From assembly GCA_031265355.1 (NCBI GenBank), contig JAISCT010000061.1, positions 1-34,068 of the forward strand: a DNA stretch of 34,068 nucleotides, given 5' to 3'. Of the stretch, positions 14,272 to 22,603 are shown in pieces. The notes beneath the pieces were generated by a model that searched no databases, was not told where the DNA came from, and was given only the letters and a program-made list of their open reading frames with translations. Source of the stretch: Oscillospiraceae bacterium (GTDB taxonomy: Bacteria; Bacillota; Clostridia; Oscillospirales; UBA929). Each line of letters starts with the position of its first letter. Position 1 is the stretch's first letter. A program made the translations under genes and the position numbers.

Positions 14272-15105
14272 ATGGAAAATGAAGCGGGGCTGCAAGATCA
14301 AACCGTGCAAGCCACGATGCTCCTGCCCGTTTACGGCAGGGCCAAGGCAAGCCGCATGTTCCCGGATATTCTGCGCGACGACGGGGCGATTCGGATTGTC
14401 GATAGCATGGATTACGATTTCACGCGAATCAGCAAATCCTATGCCACGGAGTACGGAAGCCTTTGCTGCCTGCTCCGCGCCAAACGGCTCGACGAACGCT
14501 GCCTCGCGTACATACGCGAGCATCCGAACGGCACGGTCGTCAACCTCGGTTCCGGGCTTGATACGACGTTTGACCGCGTGGACAACGGTTCCATCCGCTG
14601 GTATAACATCGACCTGCCGGATGCTATGGCGTTCCGGCAGCGGTTCATCCCCGCGCCCGAACGTTGCGCCGACGTTGCCAAATCGATGTTCGATTACACA
14701 TGGCTCGGCGAGGTCGAGACCGCCGACGGCAGCGTGTTTATCCTCGCGGGCGGGCTGTTCTATTATTTTGAGGAGACGCAGGTACGGGGTCTGATTGCCC
14801 GCGTGGCAAAACATTTTCCGCGCGGCGAAATCTTCTTTGACGCACAGTCAAAAACAGCGGTTAAAATATCCAACCGCATGGTGCGCAAAGCCGGGAACAA
14901 AGGCTCTGAGATGAAGTTTTGGGTAAAGGACGCGCAAAAGCTGAAAAGCTGGTCATCGAACATCCGCAAAGTCGAGGGCGTGCCATTTTGCGGATGTTTG
15001 TGGAAGGAAAACCGTTTCAAGCTGCTAACAAGGGTGAATATATGCTTGTTTAACGCGCTGAAAATGGGACAGCTCATCAGCGTCCGATGGGGAGGGTCGT
15101 GCTAA
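14272..15105 (+). CDS. SAM-dependent methyltransferase, LCM/TcmP-like family
   Basis: A 277-residue class I methyltransferase of the leucine-carboxyl-methyltransferase (PPM1/TcmP-like) superfamily. VVNLGSGLDTTFDRV is the SAM-binding glycine motif, with the family spacing to WYNIDLPDAMAFRQRF and to FILAGGLFYYFEETQV. The early segment VYGRAKASRMFPDILRD is also typical. Bacterial members methylate small-molecule carboxyl or hydroxyl groups; the substrate here is unknown. AGGAAGGAG precedes ATG 14272. It is an accessory gene, with no biosynthetic cluster next to it. Confidence 0.85.
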   Translation: MENEAGLQDQTVQATMLLPVYGRAKASRMFPDILRDDGAIRIVDSMDYDFTRISKSYATEYGSLCCLLRAKRLDERCLAYIREHPNGTVVNLGSGLDTTFDRVDNGSIRWYNIDLPDAMAFRQRFIPAPERCADVAKSMFDYTWLGEVETADGSVFILAGGLFYYFEETQVRGLIARVAKHFPRGEIFFDAQSKTAVKISNRMVRKAGNKGSEMKFWVKDAQKLKSWSSNIRKVEGVPFCGCLWKENRFKLLTRVNICLFNALKMGQLISVRWGGSC

Positions 15106-15284
15106 AGGGCTTTTTGGCGGAAACCGCGTCCACGCTGCTCTGCATGGCGGCGGCAGTGCTTGCCTGCCTGCTGCTGAAAAACTGGCCGAACGGCGTGAGG
15201 CTTGACACAGATCAGCCGCCCATTTCGCCCGAGTCCATGAGTGCAAACGAGATCTCCATGGTCCGGCGTTCGCTGGGGCGGTAG
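15099..15284 (+). pseudogene. Truncated small membrane-protein ORF
   Basis: The GTG at 15099 overlaps the methyltransferase stop and has GGGAGGG just upstream, as in translational coupling. The product begins with one convincing membrane helix (ETASTLLCMAAAVLACLLL). From about 15212 it overlaps the 3' end of htrA on the other strand, and its tail looks like antisense of that gene. Probably a gene cut at the island boundary. Confidence 0.35.
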
Positions 15285-16777
15285 ACGGTGGCGGTGATCG
15301 TGTCGCCCACCTGAAGGTCGTTCTTGAGCAGATTGATGTCGCTGATGCTGAGTACGGAAGTCCCGTTGATGTGCGTGATGATGTCTCCCACAAGGAGACC
15401 CTGACGGGCGGCGTCGCATTTCTCGTCGATCAAGATAACCTGCACGCCCTCTGGATACCCCAGGAAACGCCCCTGGCGCCTCGTGATCGTCTCACCGGAG
15501 ATGCCGATCGCGGGCCGACCCTTCACGTAGCCGCGGACAATGAGTTCGTCCACAATGGGCTTCACCGTGTTGATCGGAATCGCAAACCCGAGACCTTCCA
15601 CCATGTAGGTGGAAAAGTAGTCGCTCATGATCTTGGACGAGATGATGCCCACCACTTGACCGTACTCGTTGATCAGCGGCCCGCCCGAATTGCCCGGATT
15701 GATCGCACAGTTGGTCTGGAGCATCGTCATCTGGAAATCCTCCATGACAATGTCCCGGCTGATGGCCGAGATGATCCCGTCGGTGACGGTGCTCTGCAGT
15801 TCCATGCCCATCGGGTTGCCAATGACCACGGCCGCGTCGCCCACTTCCACCTGGTCGGAGTCCCCAAACTCAGCCGGCGTCAAACCGACGGCGTCGATCT
15901 TTAACACCGCCAGATCTGTGCGGGGGTCGACGCGCACCCGCATCACATCGTAGGTCTCGCCGTTGTTCAACACGACGCTGATCGAGGACGCGTCCTGTAC
16001 GACATGGTTGTTTGTCAGGATGTAGCCGTCCTCCGTCATGACGATACCGGAACCGCTGGACATGTCGCCAAGACTTCCGTATTGGGCCAGCACACCCACC
16101 ACGGAGTCCAGATTCTTTTTGACGATCTGACTGATGGTCAGCGTCGTGCCCTCTTGGGGCGGAGCCTTCGTGACGGGGATGATGTCAAGCTGCGTGGATC
16201 CGCTGGCATCCAGCGGTTCGGAGCCTCTGTCCGCCGACGTGCCCGGCGGGTCGTTCACCGGCGGCTCCGGCACGGGGACCGGCGTGGAAGCGGGCGAACC
16301 ATCCGGTCGGACTACCCCCGGCCGGTCGTAAAACAGCTGGTACCCGCCTTCGGGCAACGCCTCTAATCGGATGTTGAGTGAGCGGAGGTGCATAAACATC
16401 CCCCCCGTCAGCAGCAGCGCCGCGATCAACAGCAACACCAGCGGTACGCTCCCGCGCCGTTTTGGGGCGGCGCCCCGCGCGCACGCTGCCGCCGGAGCGA
16501 ACCTGTCGTCCGCCGGCCATGGCTCCGTGGGCGCGGCGGTATAATGATTTGCCGGCTCCGCGGATATCTCGGAGAGACGCCCGTCGTCCGCCGGCCACGG
16601 CTCCATGGGCGCGGCAGCATAACTTGCCGGCTCTGCGGACACCTCGGGAAGACGCTCGTCGTCCGCCGGGTCCGCAGACGCCTCGGGGGGGCGCCCGTCC
16701 CACACAGGCGGCGCGGCGGGGTCTCCGGATTTATACTGTTCCCGGCCGTTCTCGTCGTACTCAGGGCCGTAAGACAT
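15212..16777 (-). CDS. Membrane-anchored HtrA/DegP-type serine protease
   Basis: An extracytoplasmic quality-control protease of 521 residues. Residues 1-108 are a Pro/Glu/Ala-rich cytoplasmic tail with imperfect repeats of about 25 residues (EPWPADD...EISAEPA). There is one transmembrane helix at about 110-130, a linker, a trypsin-like domain with His258 (TNNHVV), Asp288 (RTDLAVLK) and Ser364 (GNSGGPL), and a C-terminal PDZ domain (about 425-515, GVQVILIDEKCDAARQGL...GDIITHINGT). The second ATG (MSYGPEYD) is the best start, with GGGAGGAA 8 nt upstream. It follows a kinase and response regulator on the same strand, the arrangement seen where HtrA is part of an envelope-stress regulon such as CssRS. 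Confidence 0.93.
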   Translation of the reverse strand: MSYGPEYDENGREQYKSGDPAAPPVWDGRPPEASADPADDERLPEVSAEPASYAAAPMEPWPADDGRLSEISAEPANHYTAAPTEPWPADDRFAPAAACARGAAPKRRGSVPLVLLLIAALLLTGGMFMHLRSLNIRLEALPEGGYQLFYDRPGVVRPDGSPASTPVPVPEPPVNDPPGTSADRGSEPLDASGSTQLDIIPVTKAPPQEGTTLTISQIVKKNLDSVVGVLAQYGSLGDMSSGSGIVMTEDGYILTNNHVVQDASSISVVLNNGETYDVMRVRVDPRTDLAVLKIDAVGLTPAEFGDSDQVEVGDAAVVIGNPMGMELQSTVTDGIISAISRDIVMEDFQMTMLQTNCAINPGNSGGPLINEYGQVVGIISSKIMSDYFSTYMVEGLGFAIPINTVKPIVDELIVRGYVKGRPAIGISGETITRRQGRFLGYPEGVQVILIDEKCDAARQGLLVGDIITHINGTSVLSISDINLLKNDLQVGDTITATVYRPSERRTMEISFALMDSGEMGG

Positions 16778-16890
16778 GCGCATTTCCTCCCTATCTCGCA
16801 CCCCAAAAACTCCGCGCTCGGCACAGCGCCGGATCTGAGATGGCATATATGGAAATATTTTACAAATATGAGTGTCAAACAACGCGCCCG

Positions 16891-18303
16891 TCAGCGCTTG
16901 GCCTCGGAGAGTGTGAACGCGAAGGAGGTGAGGCCGCCCTCACTGGTCACGGAGATTTTCTCCCCCATGTTGCTCAGGATTGTCCGCACAATGTACAGCC
17001 CCAACCCCAGACTGGCGCGGTCCACGCCGCGCGACTTGTCGGCCTTGTGGAACCGCTCGAATATATAGGGGATGTCCTCCGGCGGGATCATCGGCCCCTC
17101 GTTGTAAACGGTGACAAAGAGCCGCCCGCTTCGCTTCGCGAGAGAGACGCCCAACACCCCGCCGGCCGCGCCATACTTCACGGCGTTGTCGAGCAGGTTG
17201 TAGACCACCTGCGTGACGGCGTCCTGATTGCTCATCACCATGACGGCCTCGTCGGAGATATCGGTCTCGACGATCATCTCCTTGGCTTCGATGGCGCTCT
17301 CAAACGACAGCAGCACGCGGCGCAGCACTTCCGTGACGTCAAACGCCCGCGCGGCCGGCATCTGGCCGGCTTGGAGCCGCGCGATGTCCAACATTTGTGA
17401 GACAAGCCGCGACAGCCGCAGCACCTCGCCGCGGATGGCCCGCAGATAATCCTTCTGTTTCTCCTCGGGGATGGTGCCGTCCAGAATGCCGTTCACAAAC
17501 CCGGAGATCGTCGTCATCGGCGTTTTGAGCTCGTGAGACACATTGGCGATAAACCCGGAACGCAACTCGTCGGACTTTTGCAGCGCGTCAGCCATGGCGT
17601 TGAAAGCGACGGCCAGCTCATCGATCTCCTCGGAACGGTTGCGGGTGGGCACCCGGATGGAAAAATCGCCCTGCGCAAAACTCTGGGCGGCGTGACCCAT
17701 GATCTTCAGCGGACGCGTCATCCGCCTCGAGGACCAGGCGGTGGAGAGGAAGGCAAACAGCACGACGCCCATCGCGGCCAACACAAAGATACGGGCAAAG
17801 TCCGACAGCAGACTCTCATGGGACAGAGAAGCGGCCGTCACCAGCACATAGCCGGCCGTGCGGCCGAAGGGAGTGCGGATCACCCGCCCCGACGAGACGC
17901 GGACGTCGTCAAACAAACTGTTCAGAGCCGTCGGCCCCAGCGCCTGCCCCGCGTCGATCTTCCGCAGTACCTCCGACGGCACCACGCGGCCCGTATGGCT
18001 GCAGTACAGATCGGAACAGGCGACGACCCGGCCGTTTTCGTTGAGCGCGAGGATCGTCGCGCCGGCGCTCTGGCTGAAGAGATGGATGGAAATGTGATAG
18101 TTCGGATTCAACTCAAGCCTGCTGCCGTAGACATAGGTCGCGCTGTAATCCGAGAGCATGTCGGCGGCCATGTCCATCTGGTCGCGGCGCTCCTGCGTCA
18201 CATACCCGGAGGCAACGCTGATAAAAGTAATCCCCAGCATCAAAAAACTCAGGAAGATAACGACCGCACTGGCCAGAAAGGACTTAAAAAATGCGCTTCT
18301 CAT
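16891..18303 (-). CDS. Membrane sensor histidine kinase
   Basis: A 470-residue sensor kinase. It has TM1 (about 9-33), an extracytoplasmic sensor (about 34-168), TM2 (about 170-190), HAMP (190-245), HisKA with phospho-acceptor His257 in VSHELKTPM, and an HATPase domain with N box NLLDNAVKYG, then IFERFHKADKSRG and a GLGLYIV G box. All motifs are intact. Its ATG overlaps the regulator's stop by 4 nt, so translation is coupled. HtrA follows 113 nt downstream, suggesting an envelope-stress signal (inference). Confidence 0.95.
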   Translation of the reverse strand: MRSAFFKSFLASAVVIFLSFLMLGITFISVASGYVTQERRDQMDMAADMLSDYSATYVYGSRLELNPNYHISIHLFSQSAGATILALNENGRVVACSDLYCSHTGRVVPSEVLRKIDAGQALGPTALNSLFDDVRVSSGRVIRTPFGRTAGYVLVTAASLSHESLLSDFARIFVLAAMGVVLFAFLSTAWSSRRMTRPLKIMGHAAQSFAQGDFSIRVPTRNRSEEIDELAVAFNAMADALQKSDELRSGFIANVSHELKTPMTTISGFVNGILDGTIPEEKQKDYLRAIRGEVLRLSRLVSQMLDIARLQAGQMPAARAFDVTEVLRRVLLSFESAIEAKEMIVETDISDEAVMVMSNQDAVTQVVYNLLDNAVKYGAAGGVLGVSLAKRSGRLFVTVYNEGPMIPPEDIPYIFERFHKADKSRGVDRASLGLGLYIVRTILSNMGEKISVTSEGGLTSFAFTLSEAKR

Positions 18304-18995
18304 TCTCCGAGCGCCTCAAATTTGTAGCCCACACCCCAGACGGTCTTGAGAGACCAGCGGTCGCTGACGCCCTCCAGCTTTTCCCGCAGCCGCTTGACGT
18401 GCACATCCACCGTGCGGGAATCCCCAAAATAATCAAAACCCCAGACTTCGTCCAACAGCTGATTTCTCGTGAATACGCGGTTGGGCGAGGAGGCCAGATG
18501 AAACAGCAGTTCGAGCTCTTTGGGCGGCGTGTCAACGACCCTCTCCCGCACGGTGAGCGTGTAAGAGTCCATATCGATGACGAGCTGGTCGAACCCAAGC
18601 CGCCGGGCCGCGTCGGTGGCTTGGCCGTAACGCCGCATCACGGCGTGGATGCGCGCCAGCACCTCTTTCATCTCGAAGGGTTTCACGATATAGTCGTCGG
18701 CGCCCATCTCAAGACCGGAGACCTTGTCGTAGGTCTCGCCCTTGGCGGTGAGCATGATGATGGGCACTTTTGACTCCGTGCGGATCTCCCGGCAGAGCGC
18801 CCAGCCGTCCATCACGGGCAGCATGATATCGAGCAACACAAGATCGGGCGGGTTTTGACGAAACGCCACGAGCCCCGCGCCGCCGTCGGCCGCCGCCTCC
18901 ACGGAAAATCCGTCTTTTTCGAGGTACAGCCGCAGAAGCTGGCTGATGTTGGCCTCGTCCTCCACAATGAGCACCCGTTTGGCCATCCGCTCCAT
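18300..18995 (-). CDS. OmpR/PhoB-family response regulator
   Basis: A 231-residue two-component regulator. The receiver domain has the acidic pocket (VEDE), phospho-acceptor Asp56 in LVLLDIMLP, a Thr in MLTAKG and a Lys in GADDYIVKPF. The C-terminal winged helix is OmpR-like (PPKELELLFHLASSPNRVFTRNQLLDEVWG, RTVDVHVKRLREKL). ATG 18995 is preceded by GGAGAGGGGGAC; the longer open frame upstream has no ribosome site and covers the promoter. Direct repeats at 19071-19086 suggest it activates its own transcription. Confidence 0.95.
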   Translation of the reverse strand: MERMAKRVLIVEDEANISQLLRLYLEKDGFSVEAAADGGAGLVAFRQNPPDLVLLDIMLPVMDGWALCREIRTESKVPIIMLTAKGETYDKVSGLEMGADDYIVKPFEMKEVLARIHAVMRRYGQATDAARRLGFDQLVIDMDSYTLTVRERVVDTPPKELELLFHLASSPNRVFTRNQLLDEVWGFDYFGDSRTVDVHVKRLREKLEGVSDRWSLKTVWGVGYKFEALGE

Positions 18996-19044
18996 GTCCC
19001 CCTCTCCGTCCGCCGCGCGGCCTCCGTGCCGCACTCTACCCTTC

Positions 19045-19086
19045 ATTATACAGCAAACGCTGCCTTTTGCGTGAATAATCTGTGAA
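19045..19086 (-). promoter_or_regulatory. Promoter and direct-repeat box of the regulator-kinase-htrA unit
   Basis: On the minus strand a perfect TATAAT (19045-19050) has no good -35; instead two TTCAC repeats, 11 bp apart (19082-19086 and 19071-19075), cover the -35 side. Eleven-bp-spaced direct repeats next to a weak -35 are the usual target of OmpR/PhoB-family activators. Confidence 0.5.
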
Positions 19087-19133
19087 GAAAACACGCTATC
19101 TCCGCGCGGCGACGAAATACGCGCCAGGGCACC

Positions 19134-19163
19134 TTGACAAATCTCCGCGCGGACCGTTACAAT
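19134..19163 (+). promoter_or_regulatory. Sigma-A promoter of hisS-aspS
   Basis: TTGACA (19134-19139), 18-nt spacer, TACAAT (19158-19163). The leader is only about 60 nt, too short for a T-box riboswitch. Confidence 0.7.
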
Positions 19164-19230
19164 AAATGCAACACCCAAATGGGACGCTCTCCGGCGCGCC
19201 CACAAAAATCAGACAGAGAGGGAGAGATCT

Positions 19231-20550
19231 GTGTCCGAACGGATCATCGCGCCCCGCGGTACCCACGACATTTTGCCCGACGAGACGGAAAGATGGCAAA
19301 AATTGGAAAGTTCGATCCGCGCGGTGACACGCGCTTTCGCGTTTCGGGAAATCCGCTTTCCCACCTTTGAGCACACCGAATTGTTCCTGCGCGGCGTGGG
19401 GGAGACAACGGACGTGGTCCAAAAGGAGATGTACACCTTTGAGGACAAGGGCGGACGCTCCATCACGCTGCGCCCGGAGGGCACCGCGTCCGTCGTGCGC
19501 GCCTTCGTCGAGCATGCGCTGCACGCCGGCGCCCTGCCGCTCAAGGTCTATTACATCGCCCCAAACTTCCGCTACGAGAAGCCGCAGGCCGGGCGGCTTC
19601 GCGAACACCACCAGTTCGGGGTCGAGTGTTTCGGGCCGTCGCTGCCCTCCGCCGACGCCGAGGTCATCGCGCTGGAGGATGCGCTGCTGAAGACGCTGGG
19701 GCTGCGCGACATCACGCTGCACCTTGGGTCCATCGGCTGTCCGGTGTGCCGGCCCGCCTATCTCGACGCGTTGCGCGCCTATCTCGCGACGCGCCTGGAC
19801 GCGCTCTGTCCCACCTGCCAGGACCGTCTGACGCGCAACCCCCTGCGCGTGCTGGACTGCAAAAACGCCGCCTGCATCGAGGCCGCGCGGGGTGCGCCGG
19901 TCATGCTGGACGCCCTGTGCGACGACTGTGAGACGCATCTGCGCGCGGTCCGAAACGAACTTGGCGCGCTCTCCCTCCCCTATGTGATCGATCCGAGCCT
20001 CGTGCGCGGGCTCGACTACTACACCCGCACGGTGTTTGAGTTCACCACCGATTGCATCGGCGCCCAAAGCACTGTCTGCGGCGGCGGCCGGTACGACAAT
20101 CTGGTCGCGCAGCTCGGGGGACCGCCCACGCCGGCGCTGGGTTTCGGCTCCGGTCTGGAGCGGCTGCTGCTGGTCATGGAGACGCAGGGCGTGCTGCCGC
20201 CGTCGTCCGCCGGCTGCGACCTCTGCCTCGCCGTGGCCGGCGACAGTCTCACCCTCTTCGCCGCCGAACTGCTAAACGACTTGCGCCGTCTCGGCCTCTC
20301 TGCCGAGCGGGACCTGATGGGCCGGTCGCTGAAGGCACAGATGAAGGCCGCCAACCGCCTGGGCGCGCGCGCCGTCCTGGTGCTGGGAGACGACGAGCGC
20401 GCGCGTGGCACGGGCCTGCTGAAAGACATGACCACCGGAGAGACATACCCCTGCGCGCTGACGCCGGACGGCATCCGGGATGTCTTTTTGACGCTCCCCG
20501 CGCCGGAAACACGGGCGGAGACGCCCGCCAAGGGAGGAACACACGAATGA
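19231..20550 (+). CDS. hisS: Histidyl-tRNA synthetase
   Basis: Charges tRNA-His with histidine in the cytoplasm. The 439-residue class II synthetase begins SERIIAPRGTHDILPDE and has motif 2 (YYIAPNFRYEKPQAGRLREHHQFGVE), the histidine-binding loop VRGLDYYTRTVFEF, and motif 3 (ALGFGSGLERLLL), followed by the anticodon-binding domain (residues about 330-420). Several extra Cys pairs (CPVC, CPTC, CDDC) between residues 165 and 235 suggest a metal-binding insert. The start is GTG, with GGGAGAG upstream. Its stop overlaps aspS. Confidence 0.96.
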   Translation: MSERIIAPRGTHDILPDETERWQKLESSIRAVTRAFAFREIRFPTFEHTELFLRGVGETTDVVQKEMYTFEDKGGRSITLRPEGTASVVRAFVEHALHAGALPLKVYYIAPNFRYEKPQAGRLREHHQFGVECFGPSLPSADAEVIALEDALLKTLGLRDITLHLGSIGCPVCRPAYLDALRAYLATRLDALCPTCQDRLTRNPLRVLDCKNAACIEAARGAPVMLDALCDDCETHLRAVRNELGALSLPYVIDPSLVRGLDYYTRTVFEFTTDCIGAQSTVCGGGRYDNLVAQLGGPPTPALGFGSGLERLLLVMETQGVLPPSSAGCDLCLAVAGDSLTLFAAELLNDLRRLGLSAERDLMGRSLKAQMKAANRLGARAVLVLGDDERARGTGLLKDMTTGETYPCALTPDGIRDVFLTLPAPETRAETPAKGGTHE

Positions 20551-22337
20551 GTTATCACCGCACCGACTACTGCGGGGCGCTGCGGCCGGCGGACGCCGGA
20601 CGCAGCGTCACCCTCTGCGGCTGGGCGCAGGGACGCCGAAATCTGGGCGGATTGTTGTTTGTCGACCTGCGCGACCGCTCCGGTCTCATGCAGTGCGTTT
20701 TCAGCGAGGAGGCGGACCGCGCGCTCTTTGAACAGGCCGAGACGATTCGAAACGAATACGTGCTCTGTGTGACGGGTGTGCTCGCCCGCCGGGCGCCGGA
20801 GGCCGTGAACCCCGACCGACCCACCGGGTCCGTCGAGGTACGCGCCGAGACGCTGACGATCCTATCGAAGGCCGCAACGCCGCCCTTCGAGATCGAGGAG
20901 GAGACGCAGGTGGGCGAGGCGTTGCGGCTGAAGTACCGTTACCTGGATCTGCGCCGCCCGAAACTGCAGCGGCATCTCATGCTGCGCCACCGCGCCGCCC
21001 AGGCGGCGCGCCGTTTCTTTGACGAGGAGGGTTTTCTGGAGATCGAGACGCCCATGCTCACAAAATCCACGCCGGAGGGCGCGCGCGACTACCTCGTACC
21101 GTCCCGCGTGCACCCGGGCATGTTCTATGCCCTGCCGCAGTCGCCGCAGCAGTACAAGCAGCTGTTGATGCTGGCTGGATTTGATAAATACTTCCAGCTC
21201 GCCCGCTGTTTCCGCGACGAGGACCTGCGCGCGGACCGGCAGCCGGACTTCACGCAGATCGACATTGAGATGTCGTTTGTGGATGTGGAAGATGTGCTCT
21301 CCGTCAACGAGCGGTTCATCGCCTATCTGTTCAAAGAGGTGCTGGACGTGGACGTGCCGCTGCCGCTGCCGCGCATCCCCCACCGGGAGGCCATGCGCCG
21401 TTTCGGGTCGGACAAGCCGGACCTGCGCGTCGGCTATGAGCTGGTCGACGTCACCGACATCGCCAAGGGCTGCGGTTTCAAGGTGTTCTCCTCGGCCGCC
21501 GCGACCGGCGGGGTACATCTCATCAACATGACGGGTTGCGCCGGGAAGTTCACGCGCCGTGACATCGACGCGCTGTCCCTCTGGGTCAAGGACTATCGGG
21601 TGGGCGGACTGGCCTGGGCGCGCCTGCTCGGCGGCGAGATGACCTCGTCCTTCGGGAAGTTCCTGACGGACGCGGAGATGGCGTCCATCCTTGCCCGCGC
21701 GGGGGCGCAGGACGGCGATCTGCTGTTCATTGTCGGGGACCCAAACGAGACGCGCGCGCTGACCGCGCTGGGCGCGTTGCGGCTGGAGTGCGCCCGGCGG
21801 CTCGGCCTGCTGCGCAAGGACGATTTTAAATTTCTGTGGGTGACGGAATTTCCGCTGTTTGAGTACAGCGAGGAGGAAAACCGCTACGTGGCCTGCCACC
21901 ACCCCTTCACGGCGCCGATGGACGAGGACCTGCCGCTGCTGACCGCGGGCGAGCTGGGCCGCGTGCGCTCCAAGGCGTATGACATGGTGCTCTCCGGCAC
22001 GGAGCTCTCGTCCGGCTCCATCCGCATCTTTGACACGCAGGCACAGGCCAATATGTTCTCCGCGCTGGGTTTCACGCGGGCACAGGCCGAGGCTCGCTTC
22101 GGACATCTGCTGACCGCCTTCCAATACGGCGTCCCCCCCCACGGCGGTCTCGCCTTCGGCTTCGACCGCATCGTCATGCTCATGACCGGCGCCGACTCCC
22201 TCCGGGATGTGATCGCTTTCCCGAAGGTACAAAACGCCTCCGAGCTGATGACCGCCTGCCCCTCGCCCGTGGACGAACACCAGCTCCATGACCTCCACAT
22301 CCGCCCGGCCGACCCGTCTCCCGCCGAGGAGGCGTGA
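20547..22337 (+). CDS. aspS: Aspartyl-tRNA synthetase
   Basis: Charges tRNA-Asp. The 596-residue bacterial-type class II synthetase has an N-terminal OB-fold anticodon domain (VTLCGWAQGRRNLGGLLFVDLRDRSGLMQCV), a catalytic core with YRYLDLRRPKLQ, PQSPQQYKQLLMLAGFDKYFQLARCFRDEDLRADR (motif 2, split here by the GAD insert), the bacterial GAD insert (about 290-420) and motif 3 GLAFGFDRIVML. ATG 20547 overlaps the hisS stop by 4 nt, with GGGAGGA upstream. hisS-aspS is a common clostridial operon. Confidence 0.96.
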   Translation: MSYHRTDYCGALRPADAGRSVTLCGWAQGRRNLGGLLFVDLRDRSGLMQCVFSEEADRALFEQAETIRNEYVLCVTGVLARRAPEAVNPDRPTGSVEVRAETLTILSKAATPPFEIEEETQVGEALRLKYRYLDLRRPKLQRHLMLRHRAAQAARRFFDEEGFLEIETPMLTKSTPEGARDYLVPSRVHPGMFYALPQSPQQYKQLLMLAGFDKYFQLARCFRDEDLRADRQPDFTQIDIEMSFVDVEDVLSVNERFIAYLFKEVLDVDVPLPLPRIPHREAMRRFGSDKPDLRVGYELVDVTDIAKGCGFKVFSSAAATGGVHLINMTGCAGKFTRRDIDALSLWVKDYRVGGLAWARLLGGEMTSSFGKFLTDAEMASILARAGAQDGDLLFIVGDPNETRALTALGALRLECARRLGLLRKDDFKFLWVTEFPLFEYSEEENRYVACHHPFTAPMDEDLPLLTAGELGRVRSKAYDMVLSGTELSSGSIRIFDTQAQANMFSALGFTRAQAEARFGHLLTAFQYGVPPHGGLAFGFDRIVMLMTGADSLRDVIAFPKVQNASELMTACPSPVDEHQLHDLHIRPADPSPAEEA

Positions 22338-22365
22338 GGTAGACTCGGCGGATAGAAAATTTTCC

Positions 22366-22394
22366 TTGACGGATACAGCCTTGTGCTGTATATT
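22366..22394 (+). promoter_or_regulatory. Sigma-A promoter of the acquired segment
   Basis: TTGACG (22366-22371), 17-nt spacer, TATATT (22389-22394). It starts 29 nt after the aspS stop and drives a leader of about 200 nt. No clear terminator separates aspS from it. Confidence 0.7.
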
Positions 22395-22411
22395 AACTTT
22401 GGCGATGAGTC

Positions 22412-22517
22412 ATTTGCATGAAACCGATTTTTTCGTTTCCCAATCTGTTTGCCAGCTAGTTGTGTCCGTTGCAGTAAAATTGCAACCTGAATGGTATCCA
22501 CATCGACACATGCAAAT
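22412..22517 (+). ncRNA. Candidate structured leader RNA
   Basis: A closing stem of nine perfect pairs (ATTTGCATG 22412-22420 with CATGCAAAT 22509-22517) encloses a GAAAC/GTTTC hairpin (22420-22439, sharing one base with the outer stem) and a GTTGCA/TGCAAC hairpin (22468-22486). TGTGTC/GACACA (22461-22466, 22505-22510) offers an alternative pairing. The branched fold lies in the untranslated leader, 86 nt before the next gene. It could be a regulatory leader or a small RNA. I know no matching family; the fold was judged by eye. Confidence 0.35.
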
Positions 22518-22603
22518 AACATAGCTCAGAGTCTCCGTCGATGAAGCCTAAAAGTATGCAGATAGGAATGGTGGCGAATTTTAGATAGGGGGGTGTACTC
22601 CAA

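Noticed and set aside
15371..15904. 177-codon + strand frame inside htrA
   Set aside because: His/Asp/Arg-rich antisense shadow of the protease domain.
19140..19230. T-box riboswitch before hisS-aspS
   Set aside because: The leader is about 60 nt and has no T-box or terminator/antiterminator sequence.
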